Shown: piece by piece, positions 9,011-17,729 of the stretch | How positions within the stretch are numbered: position 1 is the first letter of the stretch | How the letters are laid out: each line of letters starts with the position of its first letter | DNA from: a virus | Reading direction: 5' to 3' (one strand) | DNA length: 63,568 bases | Virus record (IMG/VR): IMGVR_UViG_3300034093_005756 | Span: 1-63,568 of that record | Program-made: the position numbers and the translations under genes | The notes under the pieces: model-generated | What the model saw: the letters and a program-made list of their open reading frames with translations, nothing else | Told to the model about the DNA's origin: nothing | Database searches by the model: none

Positions 9011-9799
9011 CTAAACTCTTCTGATTGAGCCCTCTTCTCCATCTGCCATATCTGCTTCTAAATCAATAGCATCTGCAATTGAATCGTAGCCGTCATCTTC
9101 TGGAGTGTCAAGATAATTGAAGTCTGCTCCAGCTACTCTTCTATCTCGATTGTAGTTTGTCATCTCAACTTCTCTTACTGTAGATCCTCTAACTGCATCT
9201 CCAGGAGGTTCAGCAACAAATGCACGTCCTCTGGTTTCTACTCCAGATACTGAACTATTAGCATCCAAGTTTTTTTGTTGTGCTAAGAGGTGATTGATGA
9301 TAGCAGGGTTTTTCTGAACTCTTTCAGCGAACTCTTCGACTGATAAATCATCTCCTTGAAGTTGAGCTTGGGTTTGCGCAATATCAAGTGCCATAGCATA
9401 AGAAAGAGAGTCATTGGCATATCCTGCAGTGGTCACAGAATTTTCTTTATTTGCATATGCTTTTTCTGCATCAATGCTTTCAGCTTCAATAGTTTTTCCA
9501 TCTACATCAACAGTTCTAAGATTATTGTTATTCTGTTGTTTGAGTAATTCTTTCTTACCCTTAATAGCTGCTTTTTCTTCAATATTATCAAATTGTTCAG
9601 GAGAAATTTTCTTCAATAATCCCAATCTAATTGAATTTCTTAGATCTTTTGAAGCTTTTACTACTTTTGGGTCTTCCCAAGTAAGGTCAATAGCTTGCAA
9701 TGGTCCAAAATTTAATCTAATATCACTTACATAGTGTGGACCAAGAGTAACATTCTGCACTATAAATGATTCTGGCTCTTGATTTACGCTCTCATTCAT
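9011..9799 (-). CDS. Hypothetical structural-type protein
   Basis: A 262-residue protein with AAAGGA about 8 nt upstream of the ATG. Residues 1-60 form a beta-like start (FIVQNVTLGPHYVSDIRLNFG) leading into a charged helix. Residues 60-175 are helical and rich in Lys, Glu, Gln and Ala. The C-terminus is strongly acidic (DLEADMADGEEG) and disordered. I do not recognise the family. It lies 4 nt downstream of the FmdB-like gene and is followed by the strong terminator, so these two genes may form one short transcript. A virion or assembly role is inferred from position only. Confidence 0.6.
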   Translation of the reverse strand: MNESVNQEPESFIVQNVTLGPHYVSDIRLNFGPLQAIDLTWEDPKVVKASKDLRNSIRLGLLKKISPEQFDNIEEKAAIKGKKELLKQQNNNNLRTVDVDGKTIEAESIDAEKAYANKENSVTTAGYANDSLSYAMALDIAQTQAQLQGDDLSVEEFAERVQKNPAIINHLLAQQKNLDANSSVSGVETRGRAFVAEPPGDAVRGSTVREVEMTNYNRDRRVAGADFNYLDTPEDDGYDSIADAIDLEADMADGEEGSIRRV

Positions 9800-9803
9800 T
9801 TTT

Positions 9804-10148
9804 TCAATCCTTTTTGTTTATTGGTAATGATGTTATACCGTCCAAACCTTCTTTTCCCGTCCAATTCTCATTTGATTTAGATTCTCTCGAATTGGGATCA
9901 TAAGAAGCTTTTCTTATTGATTTTTGTTCCTTGACAAAATCACTCATTTGCTTTCTTTTGACTGATGTGCCAAACTGTTTTTCTTTAGCAGTCAATCCTT
10001 CTTGAACAGAAAAAGTGTTAAAAAGTCTTTTTGCTTCTCCTTTGCCACAAGGACAAGGAATTACAGGTTGGTAATCATTAAAGGAAAGAGAAATTGTGAA
10101 TGTTTTAGGTTCAGTTTCACATTCGCACAAGTATTCGTATCTAGGCAT
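9804..10148 (-). CDS. FmdB-like zinc-ribbon protein
   Basis: A 114-residue protein. It opens with MPRYEYLCEC, the hallmark start of FmdB-type zinc ribbons, and has a second cysteine pair at PCPCGKG. Here the pairs are CxC (Cys8/10 and Cys32/34) rather than the usual CxxC, so zinc geometry may differ. After the ribbon comes a basic region (KRKQMSDFVKEQKSIRKAS), which could contact nucleic acid. It is the first gene of the minus-strand block, next to the divergent control region. No SD precedes the ATG, and a TATAAG sequence lies only a few bases upstream. Function is unknown; a regulator is possible. Confidence 0.65.
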   Translation of the reverse strand: MPRYEYLCECETEPKTFTISLSFNDYQPVIPCPCGKGEAKRLFNTFSVQEGLTAKEKQFGTSVKRKQMSDFVKEQKSIRKASYDPNSRESKSNENWTGKEGLDGITSLPINKKD

Positions 10149-10225
10149 ATTTGCTTATAAATTGTTCAGAGTTTAAAGGTATTTGTACAATACTTTTTGA
10201 AATCTTATTAAAGGAGTCTCTAAAA
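10149..10225. promoter_or_regulatory. Divergent control region between the two late blocks
   Basis: These 77 bp separate the minus-strand neck block from the plus-strand tail block, so promoters for both are expected here. On the plus strand TTGTTC (10162-10167) and TACAAT (10186-10191) are 18 nt apart. An 8-bp palindrome TTGTACAA (10183-10190) overlaps that -10. On the minus strand TATAAG lies just before the ATG. The boxes are weak matches, so phage-modified transcription is possible. Confidence 0.4.
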
Positions 10226-10402
10226 ATGAGTTCAGAAATTACAAACGCAGGAACCACACATCATATGTATTGTGTAAAGTGCAGAACTATGGTTATGGTT
10301 ACAGCACCAAAGAAAATTGTAATGAAAAGTAGTAGACATGCACTTCAAGGTAAATGTCCTCACTGTTCAACATCTACATTCAAAATTACAAAAGCAGAAT
10401 AA
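10226..10402 (+). CDS. DUF5679-type small zinc-ribbon protein
   Basis: A 58-residue protein. The ATG at 10226 follows AAGGAG with 9 nt spacing; an earlier in-frame ATG at 10151 lies in the promoter region and lacks an SD. Cys16/19 and Cys44/47 form the two knuckles, with MYCVKCRTMV at the front and GKCPHCSTS at the end, which is the DUF5679 pattern found in phages and archaea. The role of that family is unknown. It is the first gene of the plus-strand tail block. Confidence 0.8.
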   Translation: MSSEITNAGTTHHMYCVKCRTMVMVTAPKKIVMKSSRHALQGKCPHCSTSTFKITKAE

Positions 10403-10407
10403 ACTTT

Positions 10408-13113
10408 ATGAAATTTGTATTCAATGATAGCATAACAGCTTCTATTACAACTGAAAATATTGACAATAATAATATTAATATTGTTACAAGTGGAATGATT
10501 CTTGAAAAAAGAATGGTTACTGCTGGAACATATAATACGGTTGATGACATTTTAAAAGCTTTGGCCAAAGCCGCAAATGAAGCTGATAAAAAATCTATCA
10601 TGAATCATCCTGAAGTCAAAACTATACTTAGTGATCCTGAAAAGATGTTTGAATTTACTAAGAAAATTTCAACACCATCATCAGGATCAAGTTCTTCTAG
10701 TTCTGGAAATGATCCAGCTAGCATGATTACTGATTACTTGACTGGAGGAGCCGAAAGAGTTGGTGAAGGAGCTGAAGCTTATGCGCCATTTCTTTCTCAA
10801 AAGGATCAGATAATTGCAAGATTAAAACCTCATATGTCTGACAAAGATATAGGAGAAGTTTTTTACAGATTTCTTGATGAATTAAAACTTCCTTTCACAG
10901 AAACTATTGGAATCTTAGAATTTTGTATCCAGCAATCAAGATCTTGTTATGCAAAAGTAAAAGATTTAATAAATTTTTACTTAGCTCATTATGGTCAAAA
11001 ACTTCAAGGCGCCAATACAAAGAGAATTATTGAGTTAGCTTGTGAATATCAAAAATTAAATCCCACTGTAGATATTTTTTCCGTCTTAGGAGATGCTGTA
11101 GCTGGTAAACAACCAAAAGTTAATCTTGGTTATTTATCAAAAGATCCAGATTCACAATTAGTTTTCAATAACTTAATTATGCTTTCACAAGCAAGCCTTC
11201 CTGATCAAGATGAAGAAATAAGAAGACGATTCCAGAAAAGCAGAGATGCTCTAAGAAATGCACAAGAAAAAGTCAACATGCAAAGAGCTATCTATGACAT
11301 GATGAAAACTGAAGAAATGAATCTTCAGTTAGAAAAAATGCTTATAAATTTTATTGGTCCTGGTTTCAAATTACTACTGAGCAATCCTTTGTATAGAGCT
11401 CTTAAAGACATGTTCTATGATTTAAAAGCTGGTGGTATATTATTAAATCAACTCAATTCAATTTTTGGCGCAGAATCTAATCCTACTAATCCAAGAATTA
11501 CTTATCCAGAACAACAAATTGAAAGAGAGAACGTATTTCCTACTCAAAATGAGGGAAGACAACCCTTTTCTAATGAGCAATATAGATTTTTAAAATTAGC
11601 TAGTCCAGATATTACAAGACATATTTATGCGCAAACAGCTCCAGCTGCTGCAACAGCTCCAGCAGCAAATAAACCCACTCCCCAAGAACTTCAACTTGCT
11701 GGAAATTTTGTCAAGCAAATTTTAGATAGTATAGGTAAAACAGCAACTGATACACTTAATAGCATTACTAATGTTTTAAATAAACTTAAATTGAAAGGAA
11801 TTATTACCAAGATAACAAATTTTTTCAATTCGTTGATAAATGGTATTAAAAAAATATACCAGTTAATTATTCAAGGAAAGTTGACAACTCAAGATTTAGA
11901 AAACGTATTCAGCAATATCATTGTTTCATTGTCTGGTCAGTCAAAAACTGCATATAATCAAGATATTTCATTGAAAAATGGAAATACAAATCAAAATTCT
12001 TTCAGTCTTGTGAAGAAATCTCAAAAAAGCCCACAGCAAGGTATTACTAGACCTGGCGGAGACGAATTAACAGCCAAGATAACTCAAGCTGTAAATATAA
12101 TTGTTTCTGTAGGTACTGTAATAGCAACATTTATACTAGCACCAAGAGCAGCGGCTGTGTTAGCTGAATCTGATTGGGACAGCTTGATTAAATTGATAGG
12201 ACCTGTAGTAATTGGCCTTAAAAATACATTGATACAAGTATTCTTAGAGCTTAACATAGTAGGTGGAAACGCTCCTCAGAGTTCTATGTTCTTTGACAAC
12301 AATGGAAACCTTACAGACCAAGGTAAATTAATTTTATCTAATAATAGAGAGACAATGATTGCGCTGGGAATTTCAGATGCTGATGCTTCAGCTTTTGGTA
12401 GATTTGCAGTTCAAAGAACTTACTTCATGGAGCAGCTTCGTATTAAGGAAGATAATTTACAAGCTGCAGAATCTCAAGCAGTTCAAACAGGTAATCCAAG
12501 ACAGCCTGAAACAACAGTTGGAGATTTGCCAGTAGACTTTCAAGCAAAACTCAAAGATTTCTTAAATTTCTGCACTCAAATTGAAAATCAGTTCAAAGCT
12601 AATGTTAACTTACTCAGAAATGCTTTGAAAAATACTAAGAATCTTGATCAGGCTCAACAAGCTCAAGCTAGCGGACTTTTATCTGCTTTGGAAAAAGATC
12701 TTATTGAAATTCAAGCAAAGAAAGCTGAGTGGTCGAGCATGAAAAATATTGCAGAACACATGATGAGAAAAAGACAACTTCTGCAAAAACTCAAACCTCT
12801 ACAAACACAATTAAACACTTTGAAAAAATTAGGAATTCCTATGGCAAATATTATTGCTTCTCCAAATGGAATTTTAGCTCAAGTTAGTAAAATCAGGTCA
12901 GAAGAACAACAAGCTTTGGATAAACTTAGAAAAGAATATTATGAAAAAATGGATTTATTGAAAAATCCTGACAAAATTTCTCCTATGATGAAGCTTCCAA
13001 CAAACACAGGATTGACAAAATTACCTACAAGCCCAAATCAAGTTAATACAGGATCACCCTTTGATAAATCTGATAAGTTAGATTCTGAAAAACCTGGAGA
13101 TGCAAATGTTTAA
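10408..13113 (+). CDS. Large helical virion protein (tape-measure candidate)
   Basis: A 901-residue protein. I chose the ATG at 10408, five bases after the previous stop; an upstream in-frame ATG lies inside that gene. Mostly alpha-helical, it has a Ser-rich linker near residues 88-104, an Ala/Pro linker near 409-425, a hydrophobic helix near 560-585 (IIVSVGTVIATFILA), and a coiled-coil-rich C-terminus (about 700-870). Length, helical content and one membrane-type helix fit a tape measure or an ejected inner protein, but no family motif is recognised. The gene at 13755 is the rival tape-measure candidate. Confidence 0.7.
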   Translation: MKFVFNDSITASITTENIDNNNINIVTSGMILEKRMVTAGTYNTVDDILKALAKAANEADKKSIMNHPEVKTILSDPEKMFEFTKKISTPSSGSSSSSSGNDPASMITDYLTGGAERVGEGAEAYAPFLSQKDQIIARLKPHMSDKDIGEVFYRFLDELKLPFTETIGILEFCIQQSRSCYAKVKDLINFYLAHYGQKLQGANTKRIIELACEYQKLNPTVDIFSVLGDAVAGKQPKVNLGYLSKDPDSQLVFNNLIMLSQASLPDQDEEIRRRFQKSRDALRNAQEKVNMQRAIYDMMKTEEMNLQLEKMLINFIGPGFKLLLSNPLYRALKDMFYDLKAGGILLNQLNSIFGAESNPTNPRITYPEQQIERENVFPTQNEGRQPFSNEQYRFLKLASPDITRHIYAQTAPAAATAPAANKPTPQELQLAGNFVKQILDSIGKTATDTLNSITNVLNKLKLKGIITKITNFFNSLINGIKKIYQLIIQGKLTTQDLENVFSNIIVSLSGQSKTAYNQDISLKNGNTNQNSFSLVKKSQKSPQQGITRPGGDELTAKITQAVNIIVSVGTVIATFILAPRAAAVLAESDWDSLIKLIGPVVIGLKNTLIQVFLELNIVGGNAPQSSMFFDNNGNLTDQGKLILSNNRETMIALGISDADASAFGRFAVQRTYFMEQLRIKEDNLQAAESQAVQTGNPRQPETTVGDLPVDFQAKLKDFLNFCTQIENQFKANVNLLRNALKNTKNLDQAQQAQASGLLSALEKDLIEIQAKKAEWSSMKNIAEHMMRKRQLLQKLKPLQTQLNTLKKLGIPMANIIASPNGILAQVSKIRSEEQQALDKLRKEYYEKMDLLKNPDKISPMMKLPTNTGLTKLPTSPNQVNTGSPFDKSDKLDSEKPGDANV

Positions 13114-13735
13114 GAAAGTATTAGCTCAAACAGAAATATACACTCCAAAATTGACAAAAGCTGATTTTGATAAAAATGAATCTAAAGTTCAGCAAGAAAT
13201 TACACAAATAGAGAAAAAATATCCTACTTATAAGCAGATAGCTGTTGATGTTACATTTGATGGTAAAAGACAAAAACTTGACAAATTTCTAAAATTACTC
13301 AAAATAAAGCTATCAGACTTAAATGAAATTAAGAATATTAGAGGAGCTTATGACACTCCTCTGTTCGGCAATATTGGTGGAAAAAATGTTGAAGTGTCAA
13401 CTGTAGACGCTCAAGAATCCTTGAAAAGAGAAGTTGCTTCTTTAGAAAAACAAATTCAACTTAGAGAACAAGCTTTAGCAGAACTTGATGACTATGTAGT
13501 ATCTTTGTTAGTTGGAGAATCTGCTACATTGAATGCACACACTAGTGCTAAGTTTATCAAGATTGCAGAAGATGATATGGTCAAAGAAGCTGATGAAGAG
13601 ATAGAAGATTACTATAATTCTCTTTATGATGATTCTGAAGGTAGTCCAGATTTTGGAACTGCTCTTGAACATCCAAAAGAAACAAGAAACGAATTGACTA
13701 CTAAAATTCATCACCATAGATTCAAAAAGAAATAA
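13106..13735 (+). CDS. Hypothetical coiled-coil protein
   Basis: A 209-residue protein. The ATG at 13106 is preferred because GGAG lies 6 nt upstream; an ATG at 13100 is in frame but too close to that SD. It overlaps the end of the 901-residue gene by 8 nt, so the two are translationally coupled. Residues about 105-140 form a clear heptad coiled coil (SLKREVASLEKQI). The C-terminus is acidic and then ends in a His/Lys-rich tail. No family is recognised. Tight coupling with a tape-measure candidate makes a tail-assembly chaperone or partner a reasonable guess. Confidence 0.65.
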   Translation: MFKKVLAQTEIYTPKLTKADFDKNESKVQQEITQIEKKYPTYKQIAVDVTFDGKRQKLDKFLKLLKIKLSDLNEIKNIRGAYDTPLFGNIGGKNVEVSTVDAQESLKREVASLEKQIQLREQALAELDDYVVSLLVGESATLNAHTSAKFIKIAEDDMVKEADEEIEDYYNSLYDDSEGSPDFGTALEHPKETRNELTTKIHHHRFKKK

Positions 13736-13754
13736 TCTCTTTTACAATTAATTT

Positions 13755-16700
13755 ATGTCAGATATTGATTTTATCGAATATGATAAAATTTCAATTGCTT
13801 CAGATGCTTTCGTATCATCTGCAGAGTTAAATTGTTATTTTCAGTATTTACCTTCCACAAAAGCAACTTCTTTTAATATAAAGAAAGAGTTGCATACTGC
13901 TGGCACGACTGAAGACCCTGATGATTATAAAGTCCCAGATGTTTCTATCAAAATTTTGCCAAGAAAACTTTATAGAATTAATCCTTTTCACACAAACTAC
14001 TCAGAAAATATTGAGTTAAATAAAGTAAATATTGATCCTGATATTATTTATCCAACCAAAATAAAAGAAAAAAGAGAAAAATTAATTGATTATAGTGCTT
14101 TAGGATTGAATGACGATCAAATTGAATTTATGATTGCTTTACAGAATTTAAAGTCATTAAAAACTGATGATACAATTAAGATATTAGATTTAGAACAGTT
14201 TGAATTTGTAGACGAAAAAGTTATGAATGGCTTTTTTCAGATATACCCTAGATTCATGGAAATGCTTACAACTGGAGTAAGCTCTGGAGGTCTTGGACAA
14301 TTTTATGACGACACCGAAAGTTCAGAGTCTATAAATGCAAACGAAGCATTGATAAATGAAAGTTTGAAAAAACTCGGTTTAAATCCAAGCGAAGTTAAAG
14401 TAAAAAAAAAATTTGAAGTAAGACCAGGTAATTCAAACAAAGATTCTATCAACGAATATTTGCAAGATATTTCTTTTTCAAATAAAAATCCATCAAATAA
14501 TGTTGTTGTTAATAATAATTCTACGACAAACATCAATCAATTAAATTTACAAAATTATAATAAAATACAATCACAAATAAGATCTTCAAACGTTACAAAT
14601 AATGTTACATCTTTGAATAAAACTGATTTTAATTTTGTTGATAATAATAATAGAACTTTAAATCAAATAGTAAATAATGTAAATAAATTTTCTGATTCTA
14701 GTAAAATTGATTTTGATAATATTTATAAAAGTTTCTTAAAAGGTTTGAATTTGTCTCCAAATGTTGAAAATCAATTCTTCAAAATAATCAATCAACATAG
14801 CAAGAACTTAAGTTTTGAATTTAATAGAATTTTAAATATATCAGATAAAACGGTGTATGAAACCAACCTGAAAAATTTATCTACTTCTTACAATTTCTAC
14901 AGACACATTGAAAATAGATATAGAGAATTTATTCAAAATCTAAATTTTTTCAACGACACTGTCCAAGAAATAAAACAAACAGAAATAAATTTACGAAACA
15001 CTTATCAAAACATTCACAGACATAGTGTAACTCATAAAAATAATCATTACAAAAATATTCTTAATTTGACCAAAAATGTCAACTACGAATACACTGCAAA
15101 TGATTATGAATTCCAATATGCAGTCTTGAAAACAATCAAGAATAGCAATCAGTATGTTGAAAGTAAAATCTCTAAGATAAAAAATGACTTGAATATAACT
15201 CAACAAAATTTATCTTTTGTCAACCATCGTGTAGTTCATATTCAAGAAAAAACAAACAATTATATAGCTCGTGAAATTAAAAACGTTCTTAATAACACAG
15301 ATTATGTCGATGAATATTCAAACATTGTAATTAATAAAATAAGTAATATTTCCAACAATCAAACTGTAAGATCTTTATTGTCCCTAGTTTCTAATGAAGA
15401 AAAATTAAATAATTTATTTACAGTTCTTAGACAAAGCAACATCAACACAAATAATATCAAAAACTTGGTTGATGTAATAAATTTTTCAAAGAATAGTAAT
15501 CTTGAAATATCCAAAGTATCAAGTTCAACTGTTGAAAATATAAAGAACTTAATTTCTTTATCAAAAAATATTATCGATATAAACAATACTGAAAATCAAA
15601 TTGTAAATAATATAGATAATAAAATATCTTCAAAAAATTTACAAGAATTTAATTCTATTCTTAATTTATCAGAATCAAAATCGTTTACTCGAATAGCTCA
15701 GAGCTTTAAACAAGTTTCAAGCGTTTTAGAAAACTTAAACACCCTATCTGTAAATCCAAAGTTTTCATCAATTTATGTAGATCAGAAAAAAGTACAAGAA
15801 ATAGAAAATGTTTCTAAAATAAATAAAACAATTAATAAATTAGATGTAAATTATATTGTGGAAAAGTTATCAAACTTCAATACTGAAAATTTAACTGAAA
15901 AAATAGATTTGATCAAGAATATTAATGTCATTCAAGAATTCAAAAAACAAGAAAATTTTGTAAGAAAAGTTACTAGATTGGCAAAATATAATGTAAATCA
16001 AATTTCAGAAAATATTGATGCTATATCTAGCTTTGAAACAAACTTTAGTAAAACAGAATTCAACTCAGAAATTGAAAAATTAAAAAATCTTATAAATGCG
16101 ACCAAAGATATCAAGCAAACTACTGTTGATAATCTAAGCAAAATAAACATATCTAAACTAGATAATATCAAAGTCTCTCAATTTAATTTGGTAAGCAATA
16201 ATCTTGAAAAATTATCTCAGCTTACAAATGTATCCAACTTATCCCAAGAAAACATTGATGTAATTAAGCAAATTACTTTATTGAATAACGTCAACGAAAG
16301 TAAAATAAATCAAGTTTCCAATTTGATAAATCTTACAAATTCCAAAGAAATTCAAAATCTTAAAATTTCAAATATAAATGAAATTTCAAATGTTGTTCAA
16401 AAAATTTCTAAATTTGACAATAAAGAATTATTGAATGTTATCAATTTGACAAAGATAGCGCAAGAAAGAAAAGTATACAATAGAATTTCAAACATAATTA
16501 AGAATGTTGAAATTTTGGATTCAGTAAATGTTACTCAAGAAACTGCTACTAATATTAGTAAGATTTCTAATACTAATAATATCAATCAAATTACTAAAGA
16601 TTTGAATTTAATCTCTCAAAATTATAAAGAATTCAAGACAAGCATTCAACAAATAAATAAAGTATCTCAAGTTAAGAATATAGATCAAATAGTTAAAAAT

Positions 16701-17729
16701 TTGAATTATGTAAACAATGTATTTCAAGAAAATAATTATGAAAATCGTTTAAGTAAAATTGATCAAAAAGACTTTATTACAGCTATTAATTTGAGTAAAA
16801 ATTATATTCAATCATTTAATAAATTTGAAAGCAAAATAAGCAACATTTCGCAAAGACAAAGAATTAGAGAAACCTTACAAGATATTAACATTACAAATTC
16901 TGTTCAAAACAATTCAGTAGTTCAAATTACGAATAAGACTCAAAAGGTCCAGATGCAAGAATTTATTCAGAGTTTAAACCTGTTAGAGACTGAGCAAAAT
17001 ACAAATATTCTCAATCGTTATAGTTTTGAAAGTAATAAGAAAAATATTTCAAATTTATTTACTGAATTGAATTTGACTCAGCAAATAAAACAAGAAAAAA
17101 GAACTGAAAAAGAATTTGCTCGTATTTCAAAACGCATCGATAAAATGAGTAAAGAAACTATCAAAGTACAGGGAAATTCTTACAAAGTTGAACAAAATTT
17201 CTTTGACATGATGAATTTTTATAATGATCAGAAAATTTCTAAGACAAGTAAAGATAGAAAAGTTAATAATTTCTTTCAACTCTTAGATGTATTAAATGTT
17301 CAAAAAACAACAAACGAAAGAAAAGTCACTCAGAAAATACATAAAATCGAGCAGATTCAAAATCGTATCATAAATAATACATCACAAATAAAAATAGATG
17401 TCTATAAAGAGAAAAAAGAAAACTATTACAAAATAGATAACAGGCAGACATTTACTTCCAATAATTATCATTCAGAAAAAGAAGAACAGAAAAAAACTGA
17501 AAAAATAGTTGAAAACAAAGTAGAAGAGTTGTTTGTCAAGAAAATTGAAAATGTAACAAATAATTTAGTATCCAATGTCATTACGAAAAATGAATTCAAT
17601 ACTATCAAAAAAGAAATAATTCAAGAAATTTTTAACATAGAAGCAAAGACAGAAGAGAAGATCAAAGAGCTGCGTAAGGAAACCCAGCAGACTGTACAAA
17701 CTATGTTAGATAGATTCCTAAGAAGTTAA
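13755..17729 (+). CDS. Asn-rich repetitive helical protein (tape-measure or fibre-shaft candidate)
   Basis: A 1324-residue protein. Residues 1-200 look globular (DUF-like, unrecognised). From about 225 to 1160 the sequence is a long degenerate repeat rich in Asn, Ile, Lys and Ser, with recurrent ISKI, NLNN and VSNL-like steps roughly every 20-22 residues and hydrophobic residues at helix-like spacing. The last 90 residues are a charged coiled coil ending in MLDRFLRS. There is no clear membrane helix and no cysteine-rich motif. A rod about 200 nm long would result if it were one extended helix, consistent with a tape measure; a fibre shaft is the alternative. No SD is visible; the gene starts 19 nt after the previous stop and ends directly at the next ATG. 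Confidence 0.7.
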   Translation: MSDIDFIEYDKISIASDAFVSSAELNCYFQYLPSTKATSFNIKKELHTAGTTEDPDDYKVPDVSIKILPRKLYRINPFHTNYSENIELNKVNIDPDIIYPTKIKEKREKLIDYSALGLNDDQIEFMIALQNLKSLKTDDTIKILDLEQFEFVDEKVMNGFFQIYPRFMEMLTTGVSSGGLGQFYDDTESSESINANEALINESLKKLGLNPSEVKVKKKFEVRPGNSNKDSINEYLQDISFSNKNPSNNVVVNNNSTTNINQLNLQNYNKIQSQIRSSNVTNNVTSLNKTDFNFVDNNNRTLNQIVNNVNKFSDSSKIDFDNIYKSFLKGLNLSPNVENQFFKIINQHSKNLSFEFNRILNISDKTVYETNLKNLSTSYNFYRHIENRYREFIQNLNFFNDTVQEIKQTEINLRNTYQNIHRHSVTHKNNHYKNILNLTKNVNYEYTANDYEFQYAVLKTIKNSNQYVESKISKIKNDLNITQQNLSFVNHRVVHIQEKTNNYIAREIKNVLNNTDYVDEYSNIVINKISNISNNQTVRSLLSLVSNEEKLNNLFTVLRQSNINTNNIKNLVDVINFSKNSNLEISKVSSSTVENIKNLISLSKNIIDINNTENQIVNNIDNKISSKNLQEFNSILNLSESKSFTRIAQSFKQVSSVLENLNTLSVNPKFSSIYVDQKKVQEIENVSKINKTINKLDVNYIVEKLSNFNTENLTEKIDLIKNINVIQEFKKQENFVRKVTRLAKYNVNQISENIDAISSFETNFSKTEFNSEIEKLKNLINATKDIKQTTVDNLSKINISKLDNIKVSQFNLVSNNLEKLSQLTNVSNLSQENIDVIKQITLLNNVNESKINQVSNLINLTNSKEIQNLKISNINEISNVVQKISKFDNKELLNVINLTKIAQERKVYNRISNIIKNVEILDSVNVTQETATNISKISNTNNINQITKDLNLISQNYKEFKTSIQQINKVSQVKNIDQIVKNLNYVNNVFQENNYENRLSKIDQKDFITAINLSKNYIQSFNKFESKISNISQRQRIRETLQDINITNSVQNNSVVQITNKTQKVQMQEFIQSLNLLETEQNTNILNRYSFESNKKNISNLFTELNLTQQIKQEKRTEKEFARISKRIDKMSKETIKVQGNSYKVEQNFFDMMNFYNDQKISKTSKDRKVNNFFQLLDVLNVQKTTNERKVTQKIHKIEQIQNRIINNTSQIKIDVYKEKKENYYKIDNRQTFTSNNYHSEKEEQKKTEKIVENKVEELFVKKIENVTNNLVSNVITKNEFNTIKKEIIQEIFNIEAKTEEKIKELRKETQQTVQTMLDRFLRS

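Noticed and set aside
14303-15586. Several 70-80-codon open frames on the minus strand inside the Asn-rich gene
   Set aside because: They are in a low-complexity AT-rich coding region, have no SD, and their products are hydrophobic shadows of a long plus-strand gene.
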